Shown piece by piece: positions 1 to 14,475 of a stretch of 64,000 bases of DNA; position 1 is the first letter of the stretch, and each line of letters starts with the position of its first letter. This stretch comes from Jaapia argillacea MUCL 33604 (taxonomy: Eukaryota; Basidiomycota; Agaricomycetes; Jaapiales; Jaapiaceae): the NCBI GenBank assembly GCA_000697665.1, contig KL197719.1, positions 505,968 through 569,967 on the forward strand, given 5' to 3'. The notes under the pieces were generated by a model that had not been told where the DNA came from, did no database searches, and worked only from the letters and a program-made list of their open reading frames with translations. A program made the position numbers and the translations under genes.

Positions 1-66
1 TATTCCGATTTTTCCTGATTTTCCCCACATTTTTCCAGGCTATATTGATCAATTTACCTCTTTAGA

Positions 67-82
67 CAGGTCATATGACCTG
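67..82. repeat. 16-nt perfect palindrome
   Basis: The bases CAGGTCATATGACCTG form a perfect palindrome in AT-rich sequence at the left edge, beside the copia remnant. Nearby (about 120-170) there are short imperfect repeats of a GATTTTATC-like unit. Function unknown; it could be chance or part of an LTR. Confidence 0.5.
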
Positions 83-849
83 CCAAACAACCCCAAATTG
101 CCCCCCACCATTGTTCTATCCTAGTAGTATTTTATTTCGATTTTATCCGATTTTATCGCATTTTATACAGGTGGTTTCGACAGAATAAAGAGTAGAATTG
201 TTATTGTAAAACCTTATTACCCTGCCCCCATTATTGTAGTTCAGAGGGTCCAAGTATTGTACAATTACAGGACTTGAGAGTCCATTACAACTTTGTGGAA
301 TTGTCCCAGGACCTGCTCACAATGCTCTGTGGCATTCACCCTATGTATTTTACAACAACTAGTTGTCATGGCTCGATCAATAGAATCATGAACAACACGA
401 TACAATCCCTTTGCCAATCGACGGATCTTGCCAACAGACTCACCATTAGGACCTTTAATGGTACATTGCCCATCTGCAAAGGTTGTGGAGAAGCCAAGTT
501 GGTCAAGCTGGCCAATTGAGATGAGGGTATAGCCAACTTCAGGAGAGTAAAGCACCTTGGTGAGTTGTAAATGAGATGTAGTGACACCATTCAGGACGTC
601 TAGGACTAACTCACCTAATCCCACAGCATCAAAACTTTGCTTGTTCGTGGCAGTAAAAGGCTTCGGTGGTATTTTGACAAAGTTTTCAAAGTTGTTGTGA
701 TATGGAGAGATGTGACAAGTGGATCCAGAGTCATAAAGCTCCTTTTGAGGTATGCTGTGCATCTTGCCCCATGTGGTATCACCTAACACAGCTGCTGTAT
801 CTCTTAGGAGTGCTTTAGCGACTAGTACTCAGGCTACAACTGGAGGCGG

Positions 850-1491
850 TGTTAAGAATCACACTGCACTACGTCTATTTTCATTTTTTGTTATCTCGAC
901 ACTCCTTGTGGATATCTGATCCTTCCATATATGGGATCATCAAGCACTATGATCATATTCCTCCAGTTCACAAGGGACAGGTTCATATCCCTTCAACATC
1001 CCTTCAACATATCCTCATTCCTGCACATCCAACCTCTAGTGCATTATCCTTCATCTTCATCACTCTGACTCCTTGTCACCTCGTCACTCCACCTTCCAGT
1101 ACGACCCAGGCCAGGTACTATGGACCTCTATGTCTCTGACTCACAGATCAGACCATTGACTGTGGACTACAGACTCCTATCTTTCTGACTCACTTCAACT
1201 CATGCTTACTACTGTCTTACTCATCATTGCTACGGACTACAGACTGTGCTTCATCCTAGTATATATACTTTCCTGTATTCGCTAGTATTCCCCATCTTGT
1301 TCACTTTGTCAATATAGATCGTTATCTTTATTCGCATTGTCCCAACTTGATCTCTGTCTGATCATCTGTCTGGAAACCTCTGATGGTCTCTCATCCTCTT
1401 GTCGTTCTACTTCTGGGGCTGTAGCCTAGGTATCATCAGAGAAGTATCCAAGTCTTACATCATATACTTCGTTGAAGTAACGATCTTAACA
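850..1491 (+). mobile_element. Probable solo LTR inserted in the copia fossil
   Basis: A 642-bp block begins TGTTAAGA and ends TCTTAACA, a perfect 8-bp terminal inverted repeat with the TG..CA ends of an LTR. A TATA-like tract (tatatatac) near 1260 suits a plus-strand U3/R boundary. The flanking pentamers are similar but not identical (ggcgg to the left, ggcag to the right), so a 5-bp target duplication is only suggested. It sits in the minus-strand copia remnant between gag and the protease region and therefore inserted later. No internal coding region belongs to it, hence the solo LTR reading. Confidence 0.6.
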
Positions 1492-1850
1492 GGCAGTAGA
1501 GGATGACGAATGAGAGCAAACCAGTTGAAGGGTATGGCTAAAGAGCTGTATTATTCAAGTGGACAAGCTTAAGGAGTACAGAAGAGCAAGAGTGCCTTAT
1601 ATACTGGAGCCATAGAGGTAGAATATAGTGGAATGATATAGAAGGAGCTAAGAATAGTGTCCAGGGAAGACAAGAGAATATGAGAGAACAGTGGAGAATA
1701 CGGTGGGATGTCTAGAGAGTCGGTAACCAACCGAATGTGGTATAGAACGAGAAGTCGAGCTAATAATAGTACAACAAGTTATGAATAGGACGAGTCTGAG
1801 ACGCAACATGATAAGATAAGATAAGATATTCAAGATAAGATAAGATAACA
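1492..1850 (-). mobile_element. Second LTR-like block
   Basis: Directly next to the 850-1491 LTR. On the minus strand it begins TGTTATCTTATC at 1850 and has a TATA-like AGTATATAAG near 1600, as in a retroelement promoter. No closing CA end was found before 1491, so this may be a truncated LTR or a leader joined to the neighbouring LTR. It separates the gag and protease parts of the copia fossil. Assignment is by pattern only. Confidence 0.35.
1810..1850 (+). repeat. GATAA short tandem repeat
   Basis: Two runs of the pentamer GATAA (three copies, then three) separated by a short spacer, at the end of the second LTR-like block. GATAA is also the core of GATA-factor sites, but here a simple repeat is the plainer reading. 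Confidence 0.7.
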
Positions 1851-3053
1851 AAAAATGAAATGGGTATGCAAAGTTGTAACAGTACCCACAGCATCCAGGC
1901 CTTCATCAACATCAGAGTCAACTTCGACGTATAATGATGATGCTTCAGACCCAAATCCCATCTCCAAAGCCCAATCACTGCCCACATCAAGACCATCATC
2001 TCCAACTTCCGAAAACAGCTCCTCGTCATCACCATCTGCATCACTGGCCTCACTCTCAGAGTCACTATCAGAGACAGATTGCATACCAGGCATTGAGTCA
2101 TCTGACTGTGAGTCCTCCTCAATATCAGAGTCAGAATTGTAGCCCATGGCCCAAGCACCATTGTCATCTGAATCGGGTTCCTCAATGATATTCACCATGC
2201 CAGATTTGGCTTTCCCATCATCCTTGGGCTTCACCTTTGATGATTTCTTTGGGCAAGAGTCCTTAAAATGACCCTTCTTCCCACACTCCCAGCAAGCACC
2301 CTTCAGCTTCGATTTATCACCACTTGAACCATTGCCCTTCCCCTTCCACTTCCCCTTCCAAGGCTGGACAGACAATGCCTCGTTGTTGTTGGCTTTCACC
2401 TTCAAATGACTTGCATGTTTTGCCTTGACATGATCATACTCCTTGGATATCAGAGGGACTTGTAGCCAACAGAATTTAGTATTGCTATTGGATGATTGTG
2501 CAAGCGGTGGTGAGCTGGGCAGCAGCGAAGTCTGAGAGGTAATCAGGTAAAGACTTGATGACTGTCAAGCACATATCTTCCTCACCAATGTTGACACCCA
2601 TACCAGACAAACAGCCATGCTCTGCAACAAGTTTATTGAGGAAGGCCTGGACATCAGCATCCTTCCTGCACTTGTTATCAAGGAACTGGATGCATGCATT
2701 GGTTAATGTGTATTCTCCCTTGCTCATGAACTCAACACAAATAGCAGCCCATTGATCAGCAACTGTGACCTTATCACAGACCTTGATCAATGTGTGGTCG
2801 TGAAGCTTCTGTGTGAGCAGATACTTCGCCATCACTTCTGCCTTCTTCCACACCATGACCTCCACCTCCTGCGCTGCAGTAAGTGGGTCATTGGAAATGT
2901 TGGGATGGTGACTGATCCATCATAGTGTCCCTAGAAACCCTTTGCCTGAACTGTGTCCATGAAGTGCTCAGAGAAGATGACCCAATTCATCCCATTCTCA
3001 TTGAGCTTGGAGATGGTTGAGGGCAAGGTATCAGAGGATTGTGAAGTTGACAT

Positions 3054-3723
3054 TGTACATATGCACTTGACAAATGGGGTGCATAACAAAAGACGAACAT
3101 GGGATAAAAGAATTTAAAGAAATGAAATTTCGGAGACATATCCCAAAAAGGTAACAACAGAAAATGAAGACAGACTGCATACACGTTTGTGATTCCAACA
3201 ACTTGAAGGACATACTGGAGAGAGTGCTCTAAACCCATTCTTTGATCCCAATTGGGCCAGCTGCAAGCCAGTGGTGGGCCTAAATATTCATGCAAAAAAG
3301 AACAAAGTACTTAGAACTACCAAGGGGCACCCCTATCTATTTTTAATGGAGTCCAAACATCTTCCACAATGTGTAGTTGCAAGATTACCATGAAGTGGAT
3401 GTCGAGATTTATAAAGTCCTGACAGGGCACATGTCCCAGATATGAGGTGGCCATTTGGTGGACAAAACCCAATCCAGGTTGACATAATTCAATTTCACTT
3501 CACTAATTTACTTCAGATTCGGGATACAGGATGCTAGGATTGTCTATTCCATGGTACTAGCCAAAAATTCTATGCATAGGGTATAGGGGGACGTGGGAAG
3601 ACGAAGCCGAGGAGGGCGTGGGACAGTAGTCACGTGGACGTCGAACGCGATCATGTGTTGTGTTCGGAGCTGGTGGCGCGACGTTACCTTCTGTCCCTCA
3701 AACGCGAAACCACAAATTCAACC
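3054..3723. other. Spacer between copia fossil and CLASP gene
   Basis: About 670 nt. The left part should hold the leader and 5' LTR of the minus-strand copia remnant, but no clear LTR ends were seen. The last 100-150 nt are GC-richer and probably hold the promoter of the CLASP_N gene. No convincing gene. Confidence 0.4.
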
Positions 3724-6242
3724 ATGGCTCCTAGGATCCCCACCACGATCCCGGTGAGATTCTACAACCACGTACATCAAGGGACCTCACTCTTATGCCC
3801 CCCTTCGTAGTGTGATAGTGCGACGACCCTGGAACACGAGCTCATTTCCATCCGCTCCACACTCGTTCTTCCAGAGACAGAGGAGTCTTGGGACAAGATC
3901 GCCGGAGGAGTCTCTCGTCTGATAGCTCTCTGCAGAGGGGGCGCATGTGACTTTCCCACCTCCCTTGTTTCCGCCATACGCGAACTGTCCCGTCCACTCA
4001 CAACGTCACTCAGTTCCGAAAGGTCGAGGTTGTCTGGGACTGCTATTGACTTGGTTGGTGTGATGGCTGCTGGGTTGAGCCTATCCTTCGAGCCTCTCCT
4101 TCCCATCTTCCTGCCTACGATTCTGACTCTTTGCACCAAGCCAAACAAGCTGGCTGTCACCCGAGCACGAGCGTGCCTTTCCACGATCATTGACTCGACT
4201 CGACTACCTGCAATCCTCCCCTTCCTTCTCGGGGCTGTCAAAGACAAGTCTGCCTCTTTGAGACTCACCGCAACGGAGAGCGTCTTGGCTTGCATGAACT
4301 GTTTCAATCCGCCAGACCTGGAAAGAGAAGCTCGCGCTCGCGACATTGAGGCTGTCATCAGAACGACAGCAACAGATGCGAGTGCAGATGTTAGGAAGGC
4401 GAGCAGAAGGGTTTTTGAAGCTTATAAGATAGTATTACCACTTAGAGTCGACCAGTAAGCCCATTTCGCCCCCCAAAGTCGATGTACACTCATCTTTTTT
4501 TCAGGTTCACCGCCCCTCTCACGCCAACAACCAGAAAGTATCTCGATGTCCAGGTGAAACCCATATCTAATCACCAGGCGCCGACTACCTCTCGCCCGCA
4601 ATCAGCGCTCTCTTCGCGTTCCGGAGATGTAGTGCGAGAGCATCGAAAACCACTTTCGTCGTCGGTTCGAGCTGCTCCTTCCATCAGTCGTCCTACCATG
4701 CACGTGCGATGTCAATCGTCGACGACGTTGCTACCTTCTTCAAACGATCGAAGCGTGGACCCCCGAGGCGGGTCCACGACAGACGGCGGCCCTCTCATCT
4801 ATAATGAGCTCATGCCCCCTCCACCAGCGGTACCGTCAAGGCCACCACAGCCACCGCGGAGAGTTGAAGCTGGCGCACGTCGTATAGCGCCCTCTAGTTC
4901 TCGAGATAATGACCCAACGACTCAATCCTCGATGACGGATGGATCGACACATCCCTTGTCGAAATCAGGGTTGGCACAAAGGCCGCAAGCGCCAGCCCTA
5001 CCCGGTTCCTCAACTGGCCCCACAAGAGCTTCCGCGAACCTCCAACCAATACCCAGCGCGGCAGGAGCGAAGCGTCCACCTGCGACCAATATACCGAATA
5101 CCAAAACGGGAGACTTGGCTGCGGTGGACATCGCAGAGAGACAAGCGAGTGGCCCCCGGAGGGTCCCACGACCTATTGACATGGACTGCGACGCCGCAAA
5201 GAGCCACCCTACTATATCTACCGATGGCTCCACACAAACAAAGCCGTTGAAGCCTGCGCCAGCACCTGTAGCCTTGATCAAAGGCCAAGGGACAACTTCC
5301 AAGTGTATCGAGGTGGCAACGACGTCGAAGCCCGCCAACTCAGTCAAACCTCCCACATCTGCCTTCGCTTCGTCGGGAACATCACACTCACAAATACCCA
5401 CGGGCATAACTGCCAGGAAAGGGAAATTGGCTTCGAAGATGGAAGCAAATCGAATGGGGGGTATTACGAAGCCCACGGCGTCGCAACTGCAACGCATGAA
5501 GAGCATTGGCGTCGAGAAGCGACAGGGAGAGCGACTCGCGGTCAAACCAACATGGGGTCGGTCGGCAGTTCCCAAGTCCAGTTCTGGTGGAGGCTCAGTT
5601 ACTGTCTCGCGTAAAAAGGCCAAGCCACTTCCAGTCACTGTGCCCGTTGAACCATCTGTGCTCGAGAAGGATGAATCCGACTTGAACCCTGAAGCTGTTC
5701 CACTTCCTCCAAGCCCGTCGCCACCTATCGCGGCGAGCATTGTCTCAGGCGACACTTGGGACGAGCAAGAACATCAGGCTCTAGAAAACGTGGAGGAATC
5801 AACCGGAAGCGACGACAAGGCTGAATTCCGCACGCCTGATCTGCCTCCAACTCCCGTAGCACAGGACCCTGCAGTAGTGCATACTCCAAGACCTGAGACC
5901 ACCGGAGAGCGGGACGTGTGGTTCAAGAACGAAGTAGATGATTCACTTGTTCGCACCCCGATCTCAGCCCTGGTTTCCTCAATCGAGCGGGGTTTCCTTT
6001 TCACACCATGCTCACCGCTTTCGCCACCAGAACATTACGCTGCCCGGTTTTGCGACAATTCTGCTGACCGGACCATCTCTGCATCAGAGACACAGGCAAA
6101 CGGAGAAGGGGGACTGCTTTTCGGTGTACTCCAATCACGGCCCCTGATCAGCGAGGAATCTAGGGGGGCCGTCGGATATCCGAACATATGTGCTGGAGAT
6201 GGAGAAGTTGGTCGAGCAGCGTTACTGGACGTTAACTTGTAG
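3724..6242 (+). CDS. Short CLASP_N/TOG-domain protein
   Basis: Predicted 803 aa from exons 3724-3753, 3811-4454 and 4505-6242 (introns 57 and 50 nt). The first ~215 residues form helical HEAT-like repeats resembling a CLASP N-terminal TOG domain, from LEHELISIRSTL to the repeat around FEPLLPIFLPTIL and the end around VRKASRRVFEAYK. The remaining ~590 residues are Ser/Pro/Thr-rich and disordered, with a basic stretch (residues near QLQRMKSIGVEKRQG). CLASP/Stu1/Cls1 proteins bind tubulin through TOG domains and stabilise microtubules. A full CLASP has several TOG domains; this one has one, so it is a short relative rather than the canonical orthologue. Start chosen at the ATG whose short exon splices in frame into the conserved region. 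Confidence 0.72.
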
Positions 6243-6466
6243 CTCTTTGCACTGGAGTCACTTGATCTCTATATTATCTGTCTATCATTTTGACCTCGTA
6301 GGGATCTTCTTCAAACTTGTTTTGGTCAACTCTGTGACGAATGAATTGGGCTCCTTAAATGTCCCTGGTAAGTCGCAACGGGGTATGTGAGAAAAGCATA
6401 GCGAGACTACATGAAGAGGTTAACCATCTCCACTAAACGGAAATTTGTAGACGCTCACATGTTGAA

Positions 6467-6829
6467 TCAATGGCTCAGGAATTTCCTCTGCTTCAGCTTG
6501 CGTCGGGCAAGGATTTTACGACCGGTTACACTCCTCTTTCGAGCTAAAAACCCGTGCTTTCGTTTCCTCTTCCGTTGGGATGGCTGATATTCGGATCCCA
6601 TTGTAACATAACGGACTTGTTGGAGAGCGGATAGGATAGGGGAGAACGGGAGTGTCTGACGGAGGATAGCTGGCAAAAATGCGGGGGCGAAACGGTGCCA
6701 AATCTGCGAGCTCAATGAGGACGAGCTGGGGATTGTGCATGGTTTTTGGAGGAGAATTCGAGGGCGAATAATAGAAAGAGAGGGCGGACGAGTGAGGAGG
6801 CGGACGACTTCCTTGGTTATTCGGGGCAT
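6467..6829 (-). CDS. Mitochondrial ribosomal protein bL34m
   Basis: Single exon, 120 aa from the ATG at 6829 (another in-frame ATG lies at 6850). The C-terminal ~43 residues are the bL34 core: [19 protein letters not shown] followed by [21 protein letters not shown], the short Arg/Lys-rich large-subunit protein. The N-terminal ~75 residues lack acidic residues after the first few and are rich in Arg/Ser/Leu, as expected of a mitochondrial presequence. Divergent from the alanyl-tRNA synthetase gene, so two mitochondrial translation genes may share one promoter region. Convergent with the CLASP_N gene. Confidence 0.93.
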   Translation of the reverse strand: MPRITKEVVRLLTRPPSLSIIRPRILLQKPCTIPSSSSLSSQIWHRFAPAFLPAILRQTLPFSPILSALQQVRYVTMGSEYQPSQRKRKRKHGFLARKRSVTGRKILARRKLKQRKFLSH

Positions 6830-6942
6830 CTCGTCGTCGACTTGGATCAAGTTGCTGAAATCGCGTGACGGTGTAACAGCTTGTGCTGTGATGCGTGACC
6901 TGGTTCCCCAGTCACATGAAATCTATCTCGAGTTCTGACTCG
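6830..6942. promoter_or_regulatory. Short divergent promoter, bL34m / ALA1
   Basis: 113 nt separate the start codons of bL34m (minus) and the upstream start of alanyl-tRNA synthetase (plus). Both products work in mitochondrial translation. No specific element was recognised; the role is inferred from gene arrangement. Confidence 0.5.
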
Positions 6943-10559
<3,617 letters not shown>

Positions 10560-10967
10560 TTTTGCCTCATAGTGTTGCGAGTATATTTTACTATTAGAGC
10601 ATGCGTTACCTACCTCCGAAATGAGCGATGACATTGGCAGTTGGAGTACTTGGAAGACAGAAAAACTCGAGCATCGAGCAAGGCCGAAGGCATGGATGCA
10701 ATTACGATGCCGGCAAATGCCGAGTAGATTCACACTCAGGTCAGGCTGGTCGTCTACAATCTCGCCGCCGACGTCGAAAGCATCATCAAGCCCGAGCCAA
10801 GGTGAGTATCGTTGTGTTGCCGCCCATCCTGCGTCCGGTGAAGGCTTTCCTTTGCCTATCGTGTCTGGTGGTCCGTTTGGAGTGATGATCGCATGGATTC
10901 AGGGTGGATGGCTTGAATGCACCTTGGATGACCAACCTCACTTCTCACCCACAGCTCATCTGACAAC
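10560..10967. other. Spacer upstream of RPS18
   Basis: 408 nt between two same-strand genes; must hold the ALA1 3' end and the RPS18 promoter and leader. No RNA gene or convincing coding exon seen. A non-coding first exon of RPS18 cannot be excluded. Confidence 0.4.
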
Positions 10968-11598
10968 ATGTCGCTCGTCGTCCCGGAAGCTCATCAACAA
11001 TTCCAGGTCTGTATTCAATCCTTTGGCCACTGTCATCTTCTGAAGTGGCATGCAGCACATTCTCCGTCTTCTCAACACCAATGTCGACGGCAAGCGCAAG
11101 ATCATGTATGCTTTAACAGAGATCAAGGGTGTTGGTCGGCGATATTCAAATTTGGTGTGCAAAAAGGCCGATGTTGACTTAAACAAGCGGTGCGTACGAC
11201 TTTTTGATTCAGTGCTTTTGATTATTCACGAGGTTTTCGCGAAACAGGGCCGGAGAACTCAACTCTGATGAGTTGGAGCGTCTCGTCACCATCATCCAAA
11301 ACCCGACACAGTTCAAGATTCCGACGTGGTTCTTGAACAGACAAAAGGATATTGTCGATGGAAAGAACTCGCAGATCCTCTCTAACGGTGTTGACTCGAA
11401 AATCCGTGATGACTTGGAGCGTCTGAAGAAGATCCGGGCGCACAGAGGTCTGAGGCATTTCTGGGGACTTCGTGTGAGGGGTCAACACACCAAGACAACA
11501 GGTGAGCATTATGATCATATAAATGAAAATCTAGTTTGTTAATATCCTACACAGGTCGTCGTGGCAAGACCGTTGGTGTGTCGAAGAAGCGTGGTTAG
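10968..11598 (+). CDS. RPS18: Ribosomal protein uS13 (S18e), cytosolic
   Basis: Small-subunit head protein, 156 aa, from exons 10968-11006, 11056-11189, 11248-11501 and 11555-11598. It starts [13 protein letters not shown], runs through [20 protein letters not shown] and [19 protein letters not shown], and ends [14 protein letters not shown]. Length and sequence match the eukaryotic S18/uS13 family along the whole protein. Introns are 48-58 nt with normal GT-AG ends. All key segments are present; no oddity. Confidence 0.98.
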
Positions 11599-11953
11599 AG
11601 GTTTTTGGTTGGCTACCCGGATTCCTCTTGTATGGCATATCATCCTCCTCGAATCCTATTGTTCTATGCACATGTTTGCCGTACCTTGATCATGTTAACT
11701 TGTTGAACATTGTATCTGTCGCATGAGTCGCCATCACTTGAAAGTTCTTTCAGTTTGATCGGAATCCAACTTTCTGTCATGTTGCGAATCTTGCGTGAAC
11801 GTTCTCGAAATTTCCCTCAACATTTCTGATAAGTTATAACGCGACAAAGTGAAATCGAGTCTCGTTGTTGTCACCCCTTCGTGTACCAAGTTATTATCGC
11901 TTATGACTGCGCAGATGAATATATGGGCATTTCCCCTCCGGCAGCACCCTTGG
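11599..11953. other. Spacer between RPS18 and unknown gene
   Basis: 355 nt. The frame of the next gene stays open upstream to an ATG at 11849, so its start may lie within this stretch. Otherwise nothing recognised. Confidence 0.4.
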
Positions 11954-12748
11954 ATGGCTCCGCCGTCCCTCAAGCGCAAGTTGGAGGAGGATCTGTCCTC
12001 AGAAGCTGGCACACCAGTTTCCTATGCGTCCAAGTCTCTCCCCATGCGAACCAAACGTCGACGATGGGATAGCCTCGAGGGTGGGTTCGCAGGGCTGACC
12101 ATCAACCATATCCCCTACTTTTCGTCCCCCTCGCCAACCGTCGAATCCCCGTCCGACGGTAGCGTCCCCTTCTCTCCCTCCGCACAGTCAGTTCCTTCTC
12201 TGGACGTCCATACCACGACGGAATTCGATACTTTGAACTCTCCTCATCGGACCACCGTCCAACCGACCTCTGTCGAAGAACCCCCTTCACCGGACCTCGG
12301 TGATGATATCAAAATGAAAGGGACCTCGTGGTACGAGCCAGAGAAAGATCGTATGTCGAATCCTTTTGGTGGTTCGGATTCTAAAGTTTTCGAGCAGACG
12401 TCAGGCTTACTTGATTCTCTCGCAGGAATCGTCATAACCGACCTCGACGAGTTCATCGAGGAAGACGAGACAGCCGAAGCAGATTCATATCCCTCGCCTC
12501 CTCCTCTTCCCTCAGCCTTCGTCGACTCTATGACTCGTGATCTCCCACCCCTACACTCTACCGCCAACCCTGCCACCATGGCTCTCGTGTTATTCAAACC
12601 CCCACCACGCTTCTGCTCCCCTGATCAGGATGGTATTCAGGGAAATTCCCGGCTGAACGAGGAGAATGAGATGGACAGGAAAGTAGAATCGCTCCCCATA
12701 TCGACCCCAGATGACGACGCCATGGACGTAGAATTATACCCTTTATGA
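11954..12748 (+). CDS. Unknown disordered nuclear-type protein
   Basis: Single exon, 264 aa from the ATG giving MAPPSLKRKLEEDLSS; an in-frame ATG 105 nt upstream (11849) would add 35 hydrophobic residues and seems less likely. There is a basic nuclear-localisation-like patch (MRTKRRRWDSLEGGFAGL) near residue 35, then Ser/Pro-rich and acidic stretches (DLDEFIEEDETAEAD) and an acidic C-terminus. No known domain recognised. The long open frame and normal codon use support a real gene. Convergent with HAP2, 197 nt apart. Confidence 0.65.
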   Translation: MAPPSLKRKLEEDLSSEAGTPVSYASKSLPMRTKRRRWDSLEGGFAGLTINHIPYFSSPSPTVESPSDGSVPFSPSAQSVPSLDVHTTTEFDTLNSPHRTTVQPTSVEEPPSPDLGDDIKMKGTSWYEPEKDRMSNPFGGSDSKVFEQTSGLLDSLAGIVITDLDEFIEEDETAEADSYPSPPPLPSAFVDSMTRDLPPLHSTANPATMALVLFKPPPRFCSPDQDGIQGNSRLNEENEMDRKVESLPISTPDDDAMDVELYPL

Positions 12749-12945
12749 ACGCATTGACCCGCACCCGTTTGCAAAAGAAAGTTCATCTACGGTTTGTATT
12801 GAAAGTAGTACACGGTGGCTCTACAATAAGTATCGATTTTGCCCCTCTGAAACCCAAAACGAAACGAGTCGACAACAGGAAAGACCAGACGAGAAGGGAA
12901 AAGTAGTTCACAGGGATACAAGCACAATTTACATAGAAAGAGACA

Positions 12946-14299
12946 CTATTTGTTCTCGGGAAAGGCGACACCGTTGTGACGACCGTAGAGGGCTTCGGTA
13001 TAGTTGATGCGCGAGTGATGGTGTCGGGCGTGGGCGTGAGGGTGGGGGACGTGATGCATTTGCATGGTGGGATAAGGTGATCTAAGAGCGATGGGGTTGA
13101 CGAGGCCCATGCCTCTGGGTGCTTGCATCTGAAGCTGTTGGGTGCTGTTCACGTCGACAGGTAGGCCAACGCCTTCGCCAACACTGGAGGGGGTGGAATG
13201 GTGTTGGTGTTGGTGGGAATGGTGGGACATGGGTTGGGGAGTATGCTGTCCGTTCTCTGGGACACGGTCTGAAGGGGATTGAGGGTCGTTCAAGGGAGGC
13301 GATAGGGGTCCGGAGGGCAAGGGGCGAGAGAGGGGGTGATAAGAGACGTTCATGAGATGGATGGGAGCGGGGTTATGTTGGTGTTGGGGAGGATCGAAAG
13401 AGCGAGGGGTTGATCGGACCGACTGAGGTTGAGTGTGGTGGTGGTGGTGGGAGTGTTGGTGGCGGTCGGGGGGAGTTGGGAGAGCTTGAGGGGGTGGCAT
13501 TTGCTCCTGTTGTGTTGAGACTTCTGACGACTTTGTGGAGGGAGAGTCGGGGTCGAGATTCATGTCAAAGTTGTTATCGTCGTCGTCCAACTCGACATCA
13601 TCCTCCTGGTCTGGAGCGGCAGAAGGGGAAGGGAGGGGTCCGCCGTCTTGAGATGCTTTTTGAGCGGCAATCTCTGCGGCCGTGAGGAAGCGACCTCCTG
13701 GACCTCTGGGTCGACGCATGGCATGTTTGTGGCGAGATTCGTGGAGGTACGGCTGGAAAAGGATGAGATGAGAAGGTTAGAAGGGAGGAGGGAACGGACC
13801 TTTCGCTGCTTGGACAATCTGTGGACCTCCTCGAGTCTGGCCCTGGCAACGCGGCGCTTCAAGATGCGATAGTACTGCTTTGCATTTACGTAGAGGGGCT
13901 CTTCGTCGATGGGGGGGTCGTCGTGGAGGAGATCTACGGGATCATGATGGTCGGGCTCTGGTTGAGCAGGAGGACCGACAGCTGAGAGGGATTGGCGGAG
14001 GAAGGGGTCTTCGACCTCTGCATGGGGGGTGTTTGTTGCGGTTGAGGGCCCTGGCGAGGGAATACGGGAAGCGTGTGAGGAGTGGTCTGGGAAGGAGAGC
14101 TGAGGGCGTTGGTTGTAGAATGGGAAGACCTGGGGCTGTTGCTGAGCTGAAAAGGAGAATTGTGAGCTGAGAACGGCGACGACGACGACAACGACACTGC
14201 CAACGATGTCGACGACAGCGACGACGATGAAGAGTTGAACATACAATAGGGGTCAAGGTGGTAGGGAAAGACCTGCTGATCGACGACGCCGTCGTTCAT
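12946..14299 (-). CDS. HAP2: CCAAT-binding factor subunit HAP2 / NF-YA
   Basis: DNA-sequence-specific subunit of the CCAAT-binding complex. 402 aa from exons 14299-14245, 14146-13800 and 13752-12946. The NF-YA core is complete: subunit-association helix EPLYVNAKQYYRILKRRVAR, linker LEEVHRLSKQRK, and DNA-binding part PYLHESRHKHAMRRPRGPGG followed by RFLTAAE. The second intron falls between the two halves. The N-terminus is Gln/Pro-rich; the C-terminal ~200 residues are His/Pro/Gln-rich and low in complexity. The first intron is 98 nt, longer than its neighbours; the chosen acceptor (14147) is the one that leads into the conserved frame. Upstream in-frame ATG at 14356 is possible. Confidence 0.95.
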
Positions 14300-14475
14300 C
14301 TCTTTGATTGGCTCGTCAACAACACAAAAATATTCCTTTTCTCCAAATTTCCTCACTGGCCGACACCGACAAACAGACCCCGGACACCTCGGACACTGAT
14401 CCCGGACACTCCCCGGACCTGACGCCGGACTCGGGACAGGCAGCGCGACCCACTAAACGCGTCTCAACTGCAACC
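14300..14475. promoter_or_regulatory. Divergent promoter, HAP2 / THO1
   Basis: 176 nt between the HAP2 start (minus) and the Tho1-like start (plus). No element recognised; inferred from arrangement. Confidence 0.5.

Larger units (their letters stand above)
1..3053 (-). mobile_element. Ty1/copia LTR retrotransposon fossil, partial
   Basis: Copia-type retrotransposon remnant read on the minus strand; its 3' part runs off the left edge. Gag starts near 3053 and continues to about 1855. It shows a UBN2-type gag region (about 2485-2865), then an acidic Ser/Asp-rich stretch and a CCHC zinc knuckle (CWECGKKGHFKDSC) near 2260-2300. The protease region with a DSG active-site motif followed by gag-pre-integrase lies at 265-800. 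No integrase core, reverse transcriptase or RNase H is seen inside the window. The element is interrupted between about 850 and 1850 by LTR-like sequence, and its reading frames are broken in several places, so it looks like an old inactive copy. The family call rests on gag and protease motifs as remembered for Pseudoviridae. Confidence 0.85.
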
